Below, piece after piece: positions 24,846 to 32,992 of a DNA stretch of 64,000 nucleotides. Source of the stretch: Acuticoccus sediminis (lineage in GTDB: Bacteria; Pseudomonadota; Alphaproteobacteria; Rhizobiales; Amorphaceae). The DNA is taken from the NCBI RefSeq assembly GCF_003258595.1, contig NZ_QHHQ01000002.1:1116001-1180000 (forward strand), written 5' to 3'. Under the pieces are notes generated by a model. That model did not search any database, was not told the origin of the DNA, and saw only the letters and a program-made list of their open reading frames with translations. The stretch's first letter is position 1; every line of letters starts with the position of its first letter. The translations under genes and the position numbers were made by a program.

Positions 24846-26156
24846 TCAGAGCGCCGGGTTGGCGCTCTCGCGGGCGTCGCGGCGGCGGTAGAGGGCGGAG
24901 TAGGCCGAGATGCCGAAGCGGCGGAAGGCGTGCAGGCGGAACGGTAGCGGATCCATCACCGGAAGGCCCGGCTCGCGCCCGAGGATCGCCTCCGCGAGGC
25001 AGCGGCCCATCATCGTGCCCATCGCGACGCCGCGCCCGTTGAACCCGAGCCCGGCCCAGACGCCGTCCGCCAGACGGTGGAGGTGCGGGAAGTGGTCCTT
25101 CGTCATGGCGACGCGGCCGGCCCAGGCGTAGGCCGGGGTGAGAGGGCCGATCTCCGGGAACAGGTTCTCCAGATTGGCGAGCGCCATCCGCGCCGCGGCC
25201 TCCCCCGGCACCTCGCTGTAGGGACCGCGCCCGCCCATCACCAGGCGCCCCTCGCGCGTCAGGCGGAAATACCAGAGCAGGCGGCGCGTGTCGGACGCGA
25301 CATGGTCCTTCGGGAAGATCGACGCCCGAGCGTTCGGGGAGAGCGGCTCGGAGGCGGTCTGGAAGCTGTAGACCGGCACCACGGTGCGCTTCAGTCCGGG
25401 CCACAGGTCGTCGGTGTAGCCGTTGGTCGCCAGCACGACATGATCGGCGATGATGCTCGCCCCGGTCGCGAGGCGGAGGCGCCAGCGGGTGCCGTCCCTC
25501 TCCAGCGCCACCACGCGCGAGCCGCCATGGATCCGCGCCCCCCTCCCGGCCGCCGCGCGGGCGAGGCCGCGCGCGTAGGCGAGCGGCTGCACCGCCCCGC
25601 CGCGGCGGTCCAGCCAGCCGCCGAGGTAGGCGCCGGGCCGGCTGCCGAGCAGCTCGGCCACGGCCTCGGCGTCGAGCGGCTCGACGTCGGCGCCGCGGCG
25701 CCGCCACTGCGCGCAGCGGTCCTGCACGAGGCGCAGTGCGGTCCGGCAATGGGCCGGCTGGATCCACCCGGCCCGCTGGACGTCGCAGTCGATGCCGTGC
25801 TCGTCGACCAGCGAGAAGACGAGCGACGGAGCGGCGCCCGCCGTCTCGGCCATCCGGCCGCCGACGGCCGCGCCGAAGTGGGCCTCCAGCGCATCCGGGT
25901 CGTCCTTCAGGCCGGGGATCACCTGCCCGCCGTTGCGCCCCGAGGCGCCCCAGCCCGGCATCGCGGCGTCGACGGAGACGACGCGCGTCCCCTCCCCGGC
26001 GAGATGGAGCGCCGTCGACAGCCCCGTGAAGCCCGATCCCACCACCGCGACGTCGACGTCGAGGTCGCCGTCCGGCGGCGGCGCGTCGAAGCGTTCGCGC
26101 GCGGTCTCCGCCCACAGGGAGGGCGGCATGGTCGGGTTCAACATCTCGGCGATCAT
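24846..26156 (-). CDS. FAD-dependent amine/amino-acid oxidase, DAO superfamily (PuuB-like)
   Basis: Flavoprotein of 436 residues with an N-terminal FAD motif (VAVVGSGFTGLSTALHLAGE near residue 33), the DAO-family segment GRNGGQVIPG, FAD contacts ARGLARAAAGRGARIHGGS, and C-terminal NGRGVAMGTMMGR. This is the gamma-glutamylputrescine-oxidase/PuuB-like branch, which deaminates amines with O2 and releases H2O2. ATG 26156 has AGGGGAT 6 bases upstream. It follows the PuuR-like regulator on the same strand by 31 bases and faces a gamma-glutamyltransferase locus, a context that fits gamma-glutamylated substrates. The substrate is inferred. Confidence 0.85.
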   Translation of the reverse strand: MIAEMLNPTMPPSLWAETARERFDAPPPDGDLDVDVAVVGSGFTGLSTALHLAGEGTRVVSVDAAMPGWGASGRNGGQVIPGLKDDPDALEAHFGAAVGGRMAETAGAAPSLVFSLVDEHGIDCDVQRAGWIQPAHCRTALRLVQDRCAQWRRRGADVEPLDAEAVAELLGSRPGAYLGGWLDRRGGAVQPLAYARGLARAAAGRGARIHGGSRVVALERDGTRWRLRLATGASIIADHVVLATNGYTDDLWPGLKRTVVPVYSFQTASEPLSPNARASIFPKDHVASDTRRLLWYFRLTREGRLVMGGRGPYSEVPGEAAARMALANLENLFPEIGPLTPAYAWAGRVAMTKDHFPHLHRLADGVWAGLGFNGRGVAMGTMMGRCLAEAILGREPGLPVMDPLPFRLHAFRRFGISAYSALYRRRDARESANPAL

Positions 26157-26187
26157 CAGCGATCCCCTGTGCCAGCGCGCGAGCGCA

Positions 26188-26823
26188 TCAGTAGAAGGGA
26201 GGCGTGCACACCCAGATGACCTTGCACAAGGTGTCGCCCGCGTTGGAGAAGCGGTGCGGCCGGTGGCTCTCGAAGCGGAAGCTGTCACCCTCGTCGAGAA
26301 TGAACTCGGCGCCGTCCACCACCAGGGACATGCGGCCCTCCAGGACGAGCCCCGTCTCCTCCCCGTCGTGCGCGTACGGGTCCGGGCCGCTGGAACTGCC
26401 CGGCTGCATCTCGATCCAGAGGAACTGGAGGCGGCCGCTGAAGTCGGGCGTCAGCAGCTCCTTGTGCATCTTCTTCTGGGCGAGGTCGAAGTGCTTGCGG
26501 CGGTGGCGGCGCACGATGAGCCCGGCCTCCGGGCCGCGGTCCACCTCCTCCTCGAAGAGCCACAGGAGGTTGATGTCGAGCGTGCGGCAGATCTCCCGCA
26601 GCCCCTTCACCGACGGCGAGGCGAGGCCGCGTTCGATCATGGAGAGCTGCGCGGTGGAGATGCCGCAGGCGGAGGCGACGTCCTCCAGCGTCATCCGCCG
26701 CGCCTTGCGCCGCTCGCGGATGCGCTGACCGACACGCCGATCATAGGGGTCAGCGCCATTTTCCCCGCTCACTCCGTCCACTGGCGCCTCCCTAAACGAG
26801 TTGACAATCGTATCACGGTCCAT
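26188..26823 (-). CDS. XRE-family regulator with C-terminal cupin domain (PuuR-like)
   Basis: A 211-residue regulator. An N-terminal HTH_3 spans about residues 30-85 (RIRERRKARRMTLEDVASAC, STAQLSMIERGLASPSVKGL). A cupin follows (residues about 130-205) with DPYAHDGEETGLVLEG and GDSFRFESHRPHRFSNAGD. PuuR and its relatives regulate polyamine or amino-acid degradation genes in this form. The start is ATG 26823. It lies divergently from the TAXI-TRAP operon, with a long palindrome between them (26843-26868), and is in one operon with the oxidase. It probably controls both directions. Confidence 0.93.
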   Translation of the reverse strand: MDRDTIVNSFREAPVDGVSGENGADPYDRRVGQRIRERRKARRMTLEDVASACGISTAQLSMIERGLASPSVKGLREICRTLDINLLWLFEEEVDRGPEAGLIVRRHRRKHFDLAQKKMHKELLTPDFSGRLQFLWIEMQPGSSSGPDPYAHDGEETGLVLEGRMSLVVDGAEFILDEGDSFRFESHRPHRFSNAGDTLCKVIWVCTPPFY

Positions 26824-26842
26824 ACCATTTAAAAATCAGGGT

Positions 26843-26868
26843 GGAAATTTCAGCGTGCTGAAAATTCC
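26843..26868. promoter_or_regulatory. 26-bp near-palindrome, candidate operator of the PuuR-like regulator
   Basis: GGAAATTTCAGC-GT-GCTGAAAATTCC matches itself on the other strand at 11 of 12 positions per arm. It lies 19 bases from the regulator start and 42 bases from the TAXI-TRAP receptor start, in an 87-base A+T-rich divergent promoter region. Confidence 0.68.
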
Positions 26869-26910
26869 TGCGTCCCGGCGCAACATTTTATCCCAACGAA
26901 GAGAGGCGTC

Positions 26911-27900
26911 ATGTCCGCAAAGCTCAACCGTCGTCAGCTCCTTGCGGCCGGTGCAGCGGTTCCGCTCGCAGCTTCGGGGGTCGGCCGGGCCTTCGCGCAG
27001 TCGCCGGTCCTGTTCGGCTCGGCGAGCCTCGGCTCCACCGGCTACGTCATCATCGAGACGATCTCGGCGGTGGTGAACAAGCACAGCGACCTGCGCACCT
27101 CCTCGATGTCGACCTCGGGCGGCGCCGAGAACCTCCAGCTCATCGGCCAGGACATGATCGACTTCGGGCAGAGCGCCTCGAACGACTACAAGGCCGCGAT
27201 GGCCGGCGAAGGGCGCTTCAAGCAACCGATCAAGGTGCAGCAGTCGTTCGCCTACACGGCATGGGCGACGGTGCCGATGGTGCGCGCCGACAGCGGGATC
27301 GAGACGGCGCGGGACCTCGCCGGCAAGCGCGTCAGCCCCTCCACCGCCGGCGGCTCGACCCGCCAGACCTGGGAGATGATGACCGACTTCCTCGGCGTGA
27401 AGGACAAGATCAACTGGACCTACGGCTCCTGGCGCGAGATCTACGACGCCTTCCGTTCCGGTGCGCTGGACTGCGTGCCGGCGCTGCTGGCCGGCGGTCG
27501 GCCCTCCCCACTCCTGCAGGAGCTGATGGCCTCGGTCGAGCTGAAGGGGATCGGCTGGCCGGAGGACGCCATCGTGCATGCCAACACGATCAACCCCGGC
27601 ATCTCGCGCTACGAGGCGGACCCGGAACTCTGGGCCGCCGTCACCGAGCCGACGCCGTGCACGGCCACGATCGGCCTCCTCGCCACCCACCCGCGCGTCA
27701 CCGACGAGGTGGGCTACGCCGTCACCAAGGCGGTGTTCGACCATGCCGAGGAGGTGCGCAACGTCTCGATGGAGCTGCGCAACATCGATCTGGAATACGC
27801 TGTGAAGTACATGATGCCGTTCGTCCCGGTGAACCCCGGCGCGGCGCAGTACTTCAAGGAAAAGGGCGTCTGGCGCGACGACCTCACCATCGCCGGCTGA
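26911..27900 (+). CDS. TAXI-family TRAP transporter solute-binding protein
   Basis: Periplasmic receptor of 329 residues. The N-terminus NRRQLLAAGAAVPLAASGVG is a twin-arginine-like signal ending at AFAQ. The mature protein has TAXI features: GSASLGSTGYVIIETISA, STSGGAENLQLI, DFGQSASNDY, and AGKRVSPSTAGGSTRQTWE. TAXI receptors pair with fused DctQM permeases, and one follows downstream after a 397-base gap. GAGAGG precedes the ATG. It is divergent from the PuuR-like regulator. The ligand is probably an amino acid or gamma-glutamyl compound by context; not proven. Confidence 0.93.
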   Translation: MSAKLNRRQLLAAGAAVPLAASGVGRAFAQSPVLFGSASLGSTGYVIIETISAVVNKHSDLRTSSMSTSGGAENLQLIGQDMIDFGQSASNDYKAAMAGEGRFKQPIKVQQSFAYTAWATVPMVRADSGIETARDLAGKRVSPSTAGGSTRQTWEMMTDFLGVKDKINWTYGSWREIYDAFRSGALDCVPALLAGGRPSPLLQELMASVELKGIGWPEDAIVHANTINPGISRYEADPELWAAVTEPTPCTATIGLLATHPRVTDEVGYAVTKAVFDHAEEVRNVSMELRNIDLEYAVKYMMPFVPVNPGAAQYFKEKGVWRDDLTIAG

Positions 27901-28297
27901 TCCGGCGTCCGGCGGCGCCGTGCCTCCGCCCCGCGAAATCGCCCGATCCGGCGGGGCGGTCCCGCCGCACCCCGGTCGCTCCGCGCGGCCGGGACCTCGG
28001 TTCTCCTGCGGCGATGCCCTCGCTGTCCGTGCCCGGCCGCAGGCACGCCTCACGCGGCCCCGCTCGTCGATCCGCCGCCGCCCGGTACACCCGGCGCAAG
28101 GACCCGACACCGGTTCGTCGGGTGGCGCCGGCGGCGCTCCGCCCGCCGCGAATGCCCCGCGCCGGCCGCCATGCCGGCGCCCCGGCGCTCTACTCCGCCA
28201 AAGACCGCGCCCCTGTCCGCGTCAACGTCATCCGGCGCAGTCCGCCCCGGCAGTGCCCCCGCGCCGCTCGCGGCCGGCGGGTGAGGACTGACCGCCC
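27901..28297 (+). other. 397-base gap between TAXI receptor and TRAP permease, with a hairpin
   Basis: No gene is supported; the open frames here are Pro/Arg-rich and resemble shadow reading. CGGCGGG (27949-27955) and CCCGCCG (27961-27967) form a perfect 7-bp stem with a 5-base loop, 49 bases after the receptor stop. Such a hairpin between receptor and permease genes is often used to give more receptor than permease; no T-tract is present. Confidence 0.45.
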
Positions 28298-30316
28298 ATG
28301 CCCCAGAGTCCGTCCATGTCACCGCCCCCGTCCACGCCCCCGCGTTCGTCGATGCCTCCGTCGCTGACCGCGTTCGCCCGCATCTTCTCCGACCGCGGCG
28401 GTCCCGCGGCCATCGTCTTCGGCGTGGCCGGGGTCGGTATCGCGCTGCTGCACATCTACCAGATCGCGACGTTCCATTTCCCGGGCGGCCTCTTCAAGGG
28501 CATGCACCTGACGCTGGCGCTGGCGCTGTCCCTGCTCGGCCTCATTCTCAGGACGCCGGACGACAGGCCCTGGGCGCGGCGCCTCCTCGCGCTCCTCGCC
28601 CTCCTCTCCCTTGTGCCGCTCGTCTACCTCATCGTCGAATACCAGGCGCTGATCGACGACCGCTCGTTCTTCCCGAACACCGCCGACCTCGTCATCGCGG
28701 CGCTGCTGCTCGCGCTGTCGCTCTACGTCGCGATCCGCGAGTGGGGGCCGATCATTCCCGGCATCGCCATCGCCGGACTGCTCTACGGCTACTTCGGGTA
28801 CCTGCTGCCGGGCGTCCTCTTCCACAACGGGTTCAACCTCGACCGGCTGCTCGGCTACACGTCGATCCCCTATTTCCGGGGGCTGCTCGGCGGGCTGACG
28901 GCGGTCTCGGCGTCGACGATCTTCATCTACATGCTGTTCGCCGGGCTGCTGAAGTCGACCGGCGGGCTCGACCTCCTGATGAAGGTCGCCTTCGCGCTGT
29001 CGGGCCGCTCGCGCGCCGGGCCGGCGCAGGCGGCGGTCATCGGCTCCGGCTTCATGGGCATGATCTCCGGCAGCACCATGGCGAACGTCGCCTCCACCGG
29101 CGCCTTCACCATCCCGATGATGAAGAGCTTCGGCTTCAAGCCGCACTTCGCCGGGGCGGTGGAGGCGGTCGCCTCGGCCGGCGGGCAGATCACGCCGCCG
29201 AAGATGGGCCTCGCCGCCTTCCTCATCGTCGGCATCACCGGCATTCCGTACGTCGAGGTGCTCGCCGCGGCGACGCTGCCGGCGATCATCTACTACGGCT
29301 ACCTGCTGTTCGCGGTGCACATCCAGGCGGTGCGGCTCGACCTCGGCGCGACGCACGAGGCGCGTCAGGTCGAGGGCCTGCCGCTGATGGACGTCTCGAT
29401 GGGCCGGGCGTTCCTGATGCACGGCCACCCGATCCTCGCCATCGTCGTCCTGATCGTCCTCCTGCTCACGGGCACGCCGGCGAACACCGCCGCCCTCTAC
29501 GCGGTGGAGCTGACGATCGGCCTCGAGATCGTGAAGCGCATCGTCCTCGGCTGGCGAACTCCGCTCGCGATGGTGAAGTCCATGGGCGCGCCGGTGCTCG
29601 GCGGCCTCGCCCGCGGCGCCCACTCCGGCGCACAGGTCGCAGTGGTGGTGGCGGTGATCTCGGTGATGGTCGAGATGATGGTCGCGACGGGCCTCGCGCA
29701 GAAGCTCTCCTACATCATGCTGGACCTCGCCGGGGACAGCCTGTGGCCGCTGGTCTTCCTCGCGGCGATCACCTGTCTCGTCTTCGGCGTCGGGATGCCG
29801 ACCTCGGCGGCCTACATCCTCGTCGCGCTCCTCGGCGCGCCGGCGCTCATCGAACTCGGCGTGCCGGTTCTCGCCGCGCACCTCTTCGTCTTCTACCTCG
29901 CCAACATGTCGGCGATCACGCCGCCGGTCGCGGTCGGCTGCCTCGTCGCCGCGAACATCGCCGAGGCCTCGTTCATGAAGACGTCATTCGCGGCGGTGCG
30001 GCTCGGCCTGCCGGGCTTCCTCCTGCCGTTCCTCTTCATCGCACGGCCGGAGATCCTGGGCCTCGGCGCGCCGATCGCGCTGCAGGTCCTGGTGGCGCTC
30101 CTCGCCGGGGTCGCGCTGATCGCGATCAACGTCGCGCTCGAGGGCGTCTTCACCCGTCGCCTCACGGTCCTGGAGCGCCTACTGTTGCTGCCGGCCGCCT
30201 TCGGCCTGTTCCATCCGTCGTGGTGGACGACGGGGGTCGGCCTGCTGCTCTTCGTCATCATCATCGGGCGACAGATCGTCATCGGCCGTCGCGCGCCGCT
30301 CGAACAACCAGCCTGA
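28298..30316 (+). CDS. TRAP transporter fused permease (DctQM type, TAXI-associated)
   Basis: Inner-membrane permease of 672 residues. An N-terminal Pro/Ser stretch is followed by about four helices corresponding to DctQ, then the large DctM part with GSGFMGMISGSTMANVASTG, the family's central motif, GGQITPPKMGLAAFLIVGIT, FGVGMPTSAAYILVALLGAP and SAITPPVAVGCLVAA. Fused permeases are the rule for TAXI systems. GAGGA lies about 10 bases before the ATG at 28298. It is co-directional with the receptor and followed after 12 bases by a gamma-glutamyltransferase-family gene. Confidence 0.94.
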   Translation: MPQSPSMSPPPSTPPRSSMPPSLTAFARIFSDRGGPAAIVFGVAGVGIALLHIYQIATFHFPGGLFKGMHLTLALALSLLGLILRTPDDRPWARRLLALLALLSLVPLVYLIVEYQALIDDRSFFPNTADLVIAALLLALSLYVAIREWGPIIPGIAIAGLLYGYFGYLLPGVLFHNGFNLDRLLGYTSIPYFRGLLGGLTAVSASTIFIYMLFAGLLKSTGGLDLLMKVAFALSGRSRAGPAQAAVIGSGFMGMISGSTMANVASTGAFTIPMMKSFGFKPHFAGAVEAVASAGGQITPPKMGLAAFLIVGITGIPYVEVLAAATLPAIIYYGYLLFAVHIQAVRLDLGATHEARQVEGLPLMDVSMGRAFLMHGHPILAIVVLIVLLLTGTPANTAALYAVELTIGLEIVKRIVLGWRTPLAMVKSMGAPVLGGLARGAHSGAQVAVVVAVISVMVEMMVATGLAQKLSYIMLDLAGDSLWPLVFLAAITCLVFGVGMPTSAAYILVALLGAPALIELGVPVLAAHLFVFYLANMSAITPPVAVGCLVAANIAEASFMKTSFAAVRLGLPGFLLPFLFIARPEILGLGAPIALQVLVALLAGVALIAINVALEGVFTRRLTVLERLLLLPAAFGLFHPSWWTTGVGLLLFVIIIGRQIVIGRRAPLEQPA

Positions 30317-30328
30317 GAGGGAACGCAC

Positions 30329-32011
30329 ATGCCCACCGGATATCGCGCCACGGGATATCGGCACATGGCCGCGGCCGGCCACGCGCTCGCTGCGCGCGCC
30401 GCCGATCAGGTCCTCGAAGCCGGCGGCAACGCCGTCGACGCCGGGGTCGCGGGCGGCCTCGTCCTCGGCGTGGTGCAGAGCGACTACGTCAACTTCGCCG
30501 GCGTCGCGCCCATCATGATCCGCCAGCCGGACGGGACGGCCTACACCATCGACGGTCTCGGCGGCTGGCCGAAGGCGCTCGATCCGAACCTCTTCATGCG
30601 CGAGTACGGCGGCAAGATCCCGCGCGGCCTCCTTCGCACGGTCGTCCCCGCCGCGCCGTCGGCCTGGATCGCCGCGCTCACCCGCTTCGGCACCATGAGC
30701 TTCGCCGACGTCGCGACGCCGGCCATCACGCTCGCCCGCGAGGGCTTCGCGATGCACTGGCTGATGCGCTCGATCATCTCCCAGCACGCGGACGAGTACG
30801 CCGAGTGGCCCTCCAACGCCGCGATCTACCTGCCCGGCGGACGCGTTCCCGAGATCGGCGAGCGGTTCGTGCAGAGCGACCTCGCCAGGACGATCCAGCA
30901 CATGGCCGACTGCGAGCGTGCGGCCGGGGGCGACCGCCTCGCCGGCCTCAATGCCGCCCGCGCCGCCTTCTACGAGGGCGACATCGCGCGCCAGATCGTG
31001 CGCTTCCACGAGGCGGAGGGCGGTCTCCTCTCGGCCGCCGACCTGTCCGGGTACCGTTCCGAGATCGGCGCACCGGTGCGCGCGTCCTTTGCGGACGGCA
31101 CGCTCCTGTGCTCCGGCGCCTACTGCCAGGGCCCCTTCCTCGGCGTCGTCATGCAGTTCCTCGACCAGCTCGACTGGAGCGGCGTGGCACAGGGGTCGAG
31201 CGCCTACTACCACCGCCTCATCGAGTGCGTGAAGCTCGCCTTCGCCGACCGCGAGGCGGTGCTGGGCGACCCGAACTTCGTCGACGTCCCGCTCGAGCGG
31301 CTCCTTTCCGCGTCCTACGCGGCAGAGCGCATCGCGGCCTTCGACCCCGCCCGCGCCGCGCCCGGCATGCCCGAGCCCGGCCTCGGCCGCGTCACCGGCA
31401 TGGCGCCCACGGCGGAGGAGCCCGCGCCCGGCGACACCTCCTACGTGTGCGTGGTGGACACCGACGGCCTCGCCTTCTCCGCCACGCCCTCGGACGTCTC
31501 CTACAGCAGCCCGATCATCCCGGGCACGGGCATCTGCCCGTCCTCGCGCGGCTCCGCCTCCTGGGGCGATCCGGCGCACCCGAGCGGCGTCGCGCCCGGC
31601 AAGCGGCCGCGCCTCACGCCGAACCCGGCGATCTACGTCGACCGGGACGGCTTCCCGATGCCGTTCGGCACGCCCGGCGGCGACGTGCAGATCCAGGCGA
31701 TGGCGCACGTCCTCCTCAACCGCTTCGTCTACGGCATGGAACTGCAGGCGGCGGTCGAGGCACCACGCCTCGCGAGCTACAGCTTCCCGTCGAGCTTCGA
31801 GCCGCACGAGATGCATCCCGGCCTCGTCCGCGCCGAGACGCGCATCGACGATACCGTCGTCGACGAGCTCGCCGGCCTCGGCCACCGCGTCGAGCCGTGG
31901 GGCGAATGGAGCCACCTCGCGGGCGCGGTGTGCGCGGTGCAGGCGCGCCCGGACGGCGCGCTTGAAGGCGCGGCCGATCCGCGACGGACCTCCGGCACCG
32001 CCGGTCGATGA
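30329..32011 (+). CDS. Gamma-glutamyltransferase-family protein (Ntn hydrolase)
   Basis: A 560-residue Ntn-type hydrolase of the GGT family. The N-terminal part has AADQVLEAGGNAVDAGVAGGL, a standard GGT signature. The autocleavage Thr aligns with DTSYVCVVDTDGLAFSATPS near residue 370, where E. coli GGT has TTHYSVVD; the second Thr and the His are Ser and Tyr here. GTPGGDVQIQAM closes the substrate pocket. There is no signal peptide, so it is probably cytosolic, unlike periplasmic GGTs. It overlaps the 2-hydroxyacid dehydrogenase by 4 bases and follows the TRAP permease, which suggests that imported gamma-glutamyl compounds are split inside the cell. Confidence 0.88.
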   Translation: MPTGYRATGYRHMAAAGHALAARAADQVLEAGGNAVDAGVAGGLVLGVVQSDYVNFAGVAPIMIRQPDGTAYTIDGLGGWPKALDPNLFMREYGGKIPRGLLRTVVPAAPSAWIAALTRFGTMSFADVATPAITLAREGFAMHWLMRSIISQHADEYAEWPSNAAIYLPGGRVPEIGERFVQSDLARTIQHMADCERAAGGDRLAGLNAARAAFYEGDIARQIVRFHEAEGGLLSAADLSGYRSEIGAPVRASFADGTLLCSGAYCQGPFLGVVMQFLDQLDWSGVAQGSSAYYHRLIECVKLAFADREAVLGDPNFVDVPLERLLSASYAAERIAAFDPARAAPGMPEPGLGRVTGMAPTAEEPAPGDTSYVCVVDTDGLAFSATPSDVSYSSPIIPGTGICPSSRGSASWGDPAHPSGVAPGKRPRLTPNPAIYVDRDGFPMPFGTPGGDVQIQAMAHVLLNRFVYGMELQAAVEAPRLASYSFPSSFEPHEMHPGLVRAETRIDDTVVDELAGLGHRVEPWGEWSHLAGAVCAVQARPDGALEGAADPRRTSGTAGR

Positions 32012-32910
32012 CCGCACCGGTCTACGTGGACTGCAGCGCGGCCATGCGCCGCCTGCTCACGCCCGAACGGCTGGCGCTGGCGCCGGGACTGCGGATCCAT
32101 GACGGCGATCCAGCACCGGGCGCGATCGTCGAGGTCATCGGCGACGCGGAGCGGATGCTGAACGGACACACGATGATGGACGGCGCGCTGATGGACCGTG
32201 TCCCGGCGCTGAAGTGCGTCGTCTTCCTCGGCACTGGCGCGAGCAGCTACATCGACCTCGCGGCGGCCGAGGCGCGCGGCATCGAGGTCCGCACGGTCCA
32301 GGGCTACGGCGACCGGAGCGTCGCGGAACACACCATCGCCCTCCTCTTCGCGGCCGCGCGGCGGATCGCGGTGCAGGACGCCGCGCTGCGGCGGGGCACG
32401 TGGGCGCCGCTCGAAGGGACGACCCTTCAGGGGCGGACGCTGGGTGTCATCGGCACGGGCGGGATCGGGCGCGAGGTGATCCGCATCGCGGCGGCGCTCG
32501 GCATGAACGTCGTCGCCTGGGCCCGGCGTCCGGAGGCGGGGGACCTTCCCTGCACCTTCCTGCCGCTCGACCGGCTCCTGCGCGAGGCCGACGTGGTGTC
32601 GCTCCACCTCGCCCTCACGCCGCAGACCACCGGCTTCCTCGGCCGCGCCGAGCTGGGGGCGATGAAGCCCGGCGCCATCCTCGTCAACACCGCGCGCGCC
32701 GCGCTCGTCGACCGGGATGCGCTGCTGGACGCGCTGCGCGAGGGGACCCTCGGCCACGCCGCGCTCGACGTCTTCGACGAGGAGCCGCTGCCGCCCGGAT
32801 CCCCGCTGACCGGCCTCGACAACGTCACGCTGACGCCTCACGTCGGCTTCAAGACCCCGGAGGCCGCGACCCGCCTCCTCGAGGAAGCCCTCCGCCTCCT
32901 CTCCCGCTAG
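32008..32910 (+). CDS. D-isomer-specific 2-hydroxyacid dehydrogenase
   Basis: NAD(P)-dependent dehydrogenase of 300 residues. The cofactor motif is LGVIGTGGIGREVIRIAAAL near residue 150. The catalytic trio is seen as Arg in NTARAALVD, Glu in DVFDEEPLP and His in LTPHVGF. It would reduce a 2-oxo acid or oxidise the hydroxyacid. The ATG at 32008 overlaps the GGT stop (ATGA). It ends the TAXI-TRAP/GGT operon and may process the acid left after deamination by the divergent oxidase; that link is inferred. Confidence 0.93.
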   Translation: MTAPVYVDCSAAMRRLLTPERLALAPGLRIHDGDPAPGAIVEVIGDAERMLNGHTMMDGALMDRVPALKCVVFLGTGASSYIDLAAAEARGIEVRTVQGYGDRSVAEHTIALLFAAARRIAVQDAALRRGTWAPLEGTTLQGRTLGVIGTGGIGREVIRIAAALGMNVVAWARRPEAGDLPCTFLPLDRLLREADVVSLHLALTPQTTGFLGRAELGAMKPGAILVNTARAALVDRDALLDALREGTLGHAALDVFDEEPLPPGSPLTGLDNVTLTPHVGFKTPEAATRLLEEALRLLSR

Positions 32911-32992
32911 CGCCGCACTGCGTCCGCTGCCAGAGGCGGCCCGGAGCGATCGGGCCGCACCGGGTCAGCGGAGGGACGCCGGCGGGCAATGC

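Noticed and set aside
27920-28291. Small frame in the TAXI receptor-permease gap
   Set aside because: Pro/Arg-rich with no similarity or ribosome site; likely chance.
28741-31965. 1074-codon open frame overlapping the TRAP permease and GGT genes
   Set aside because: Runs in a different frame through two well-supported genes and is Arg/Pro-rich.
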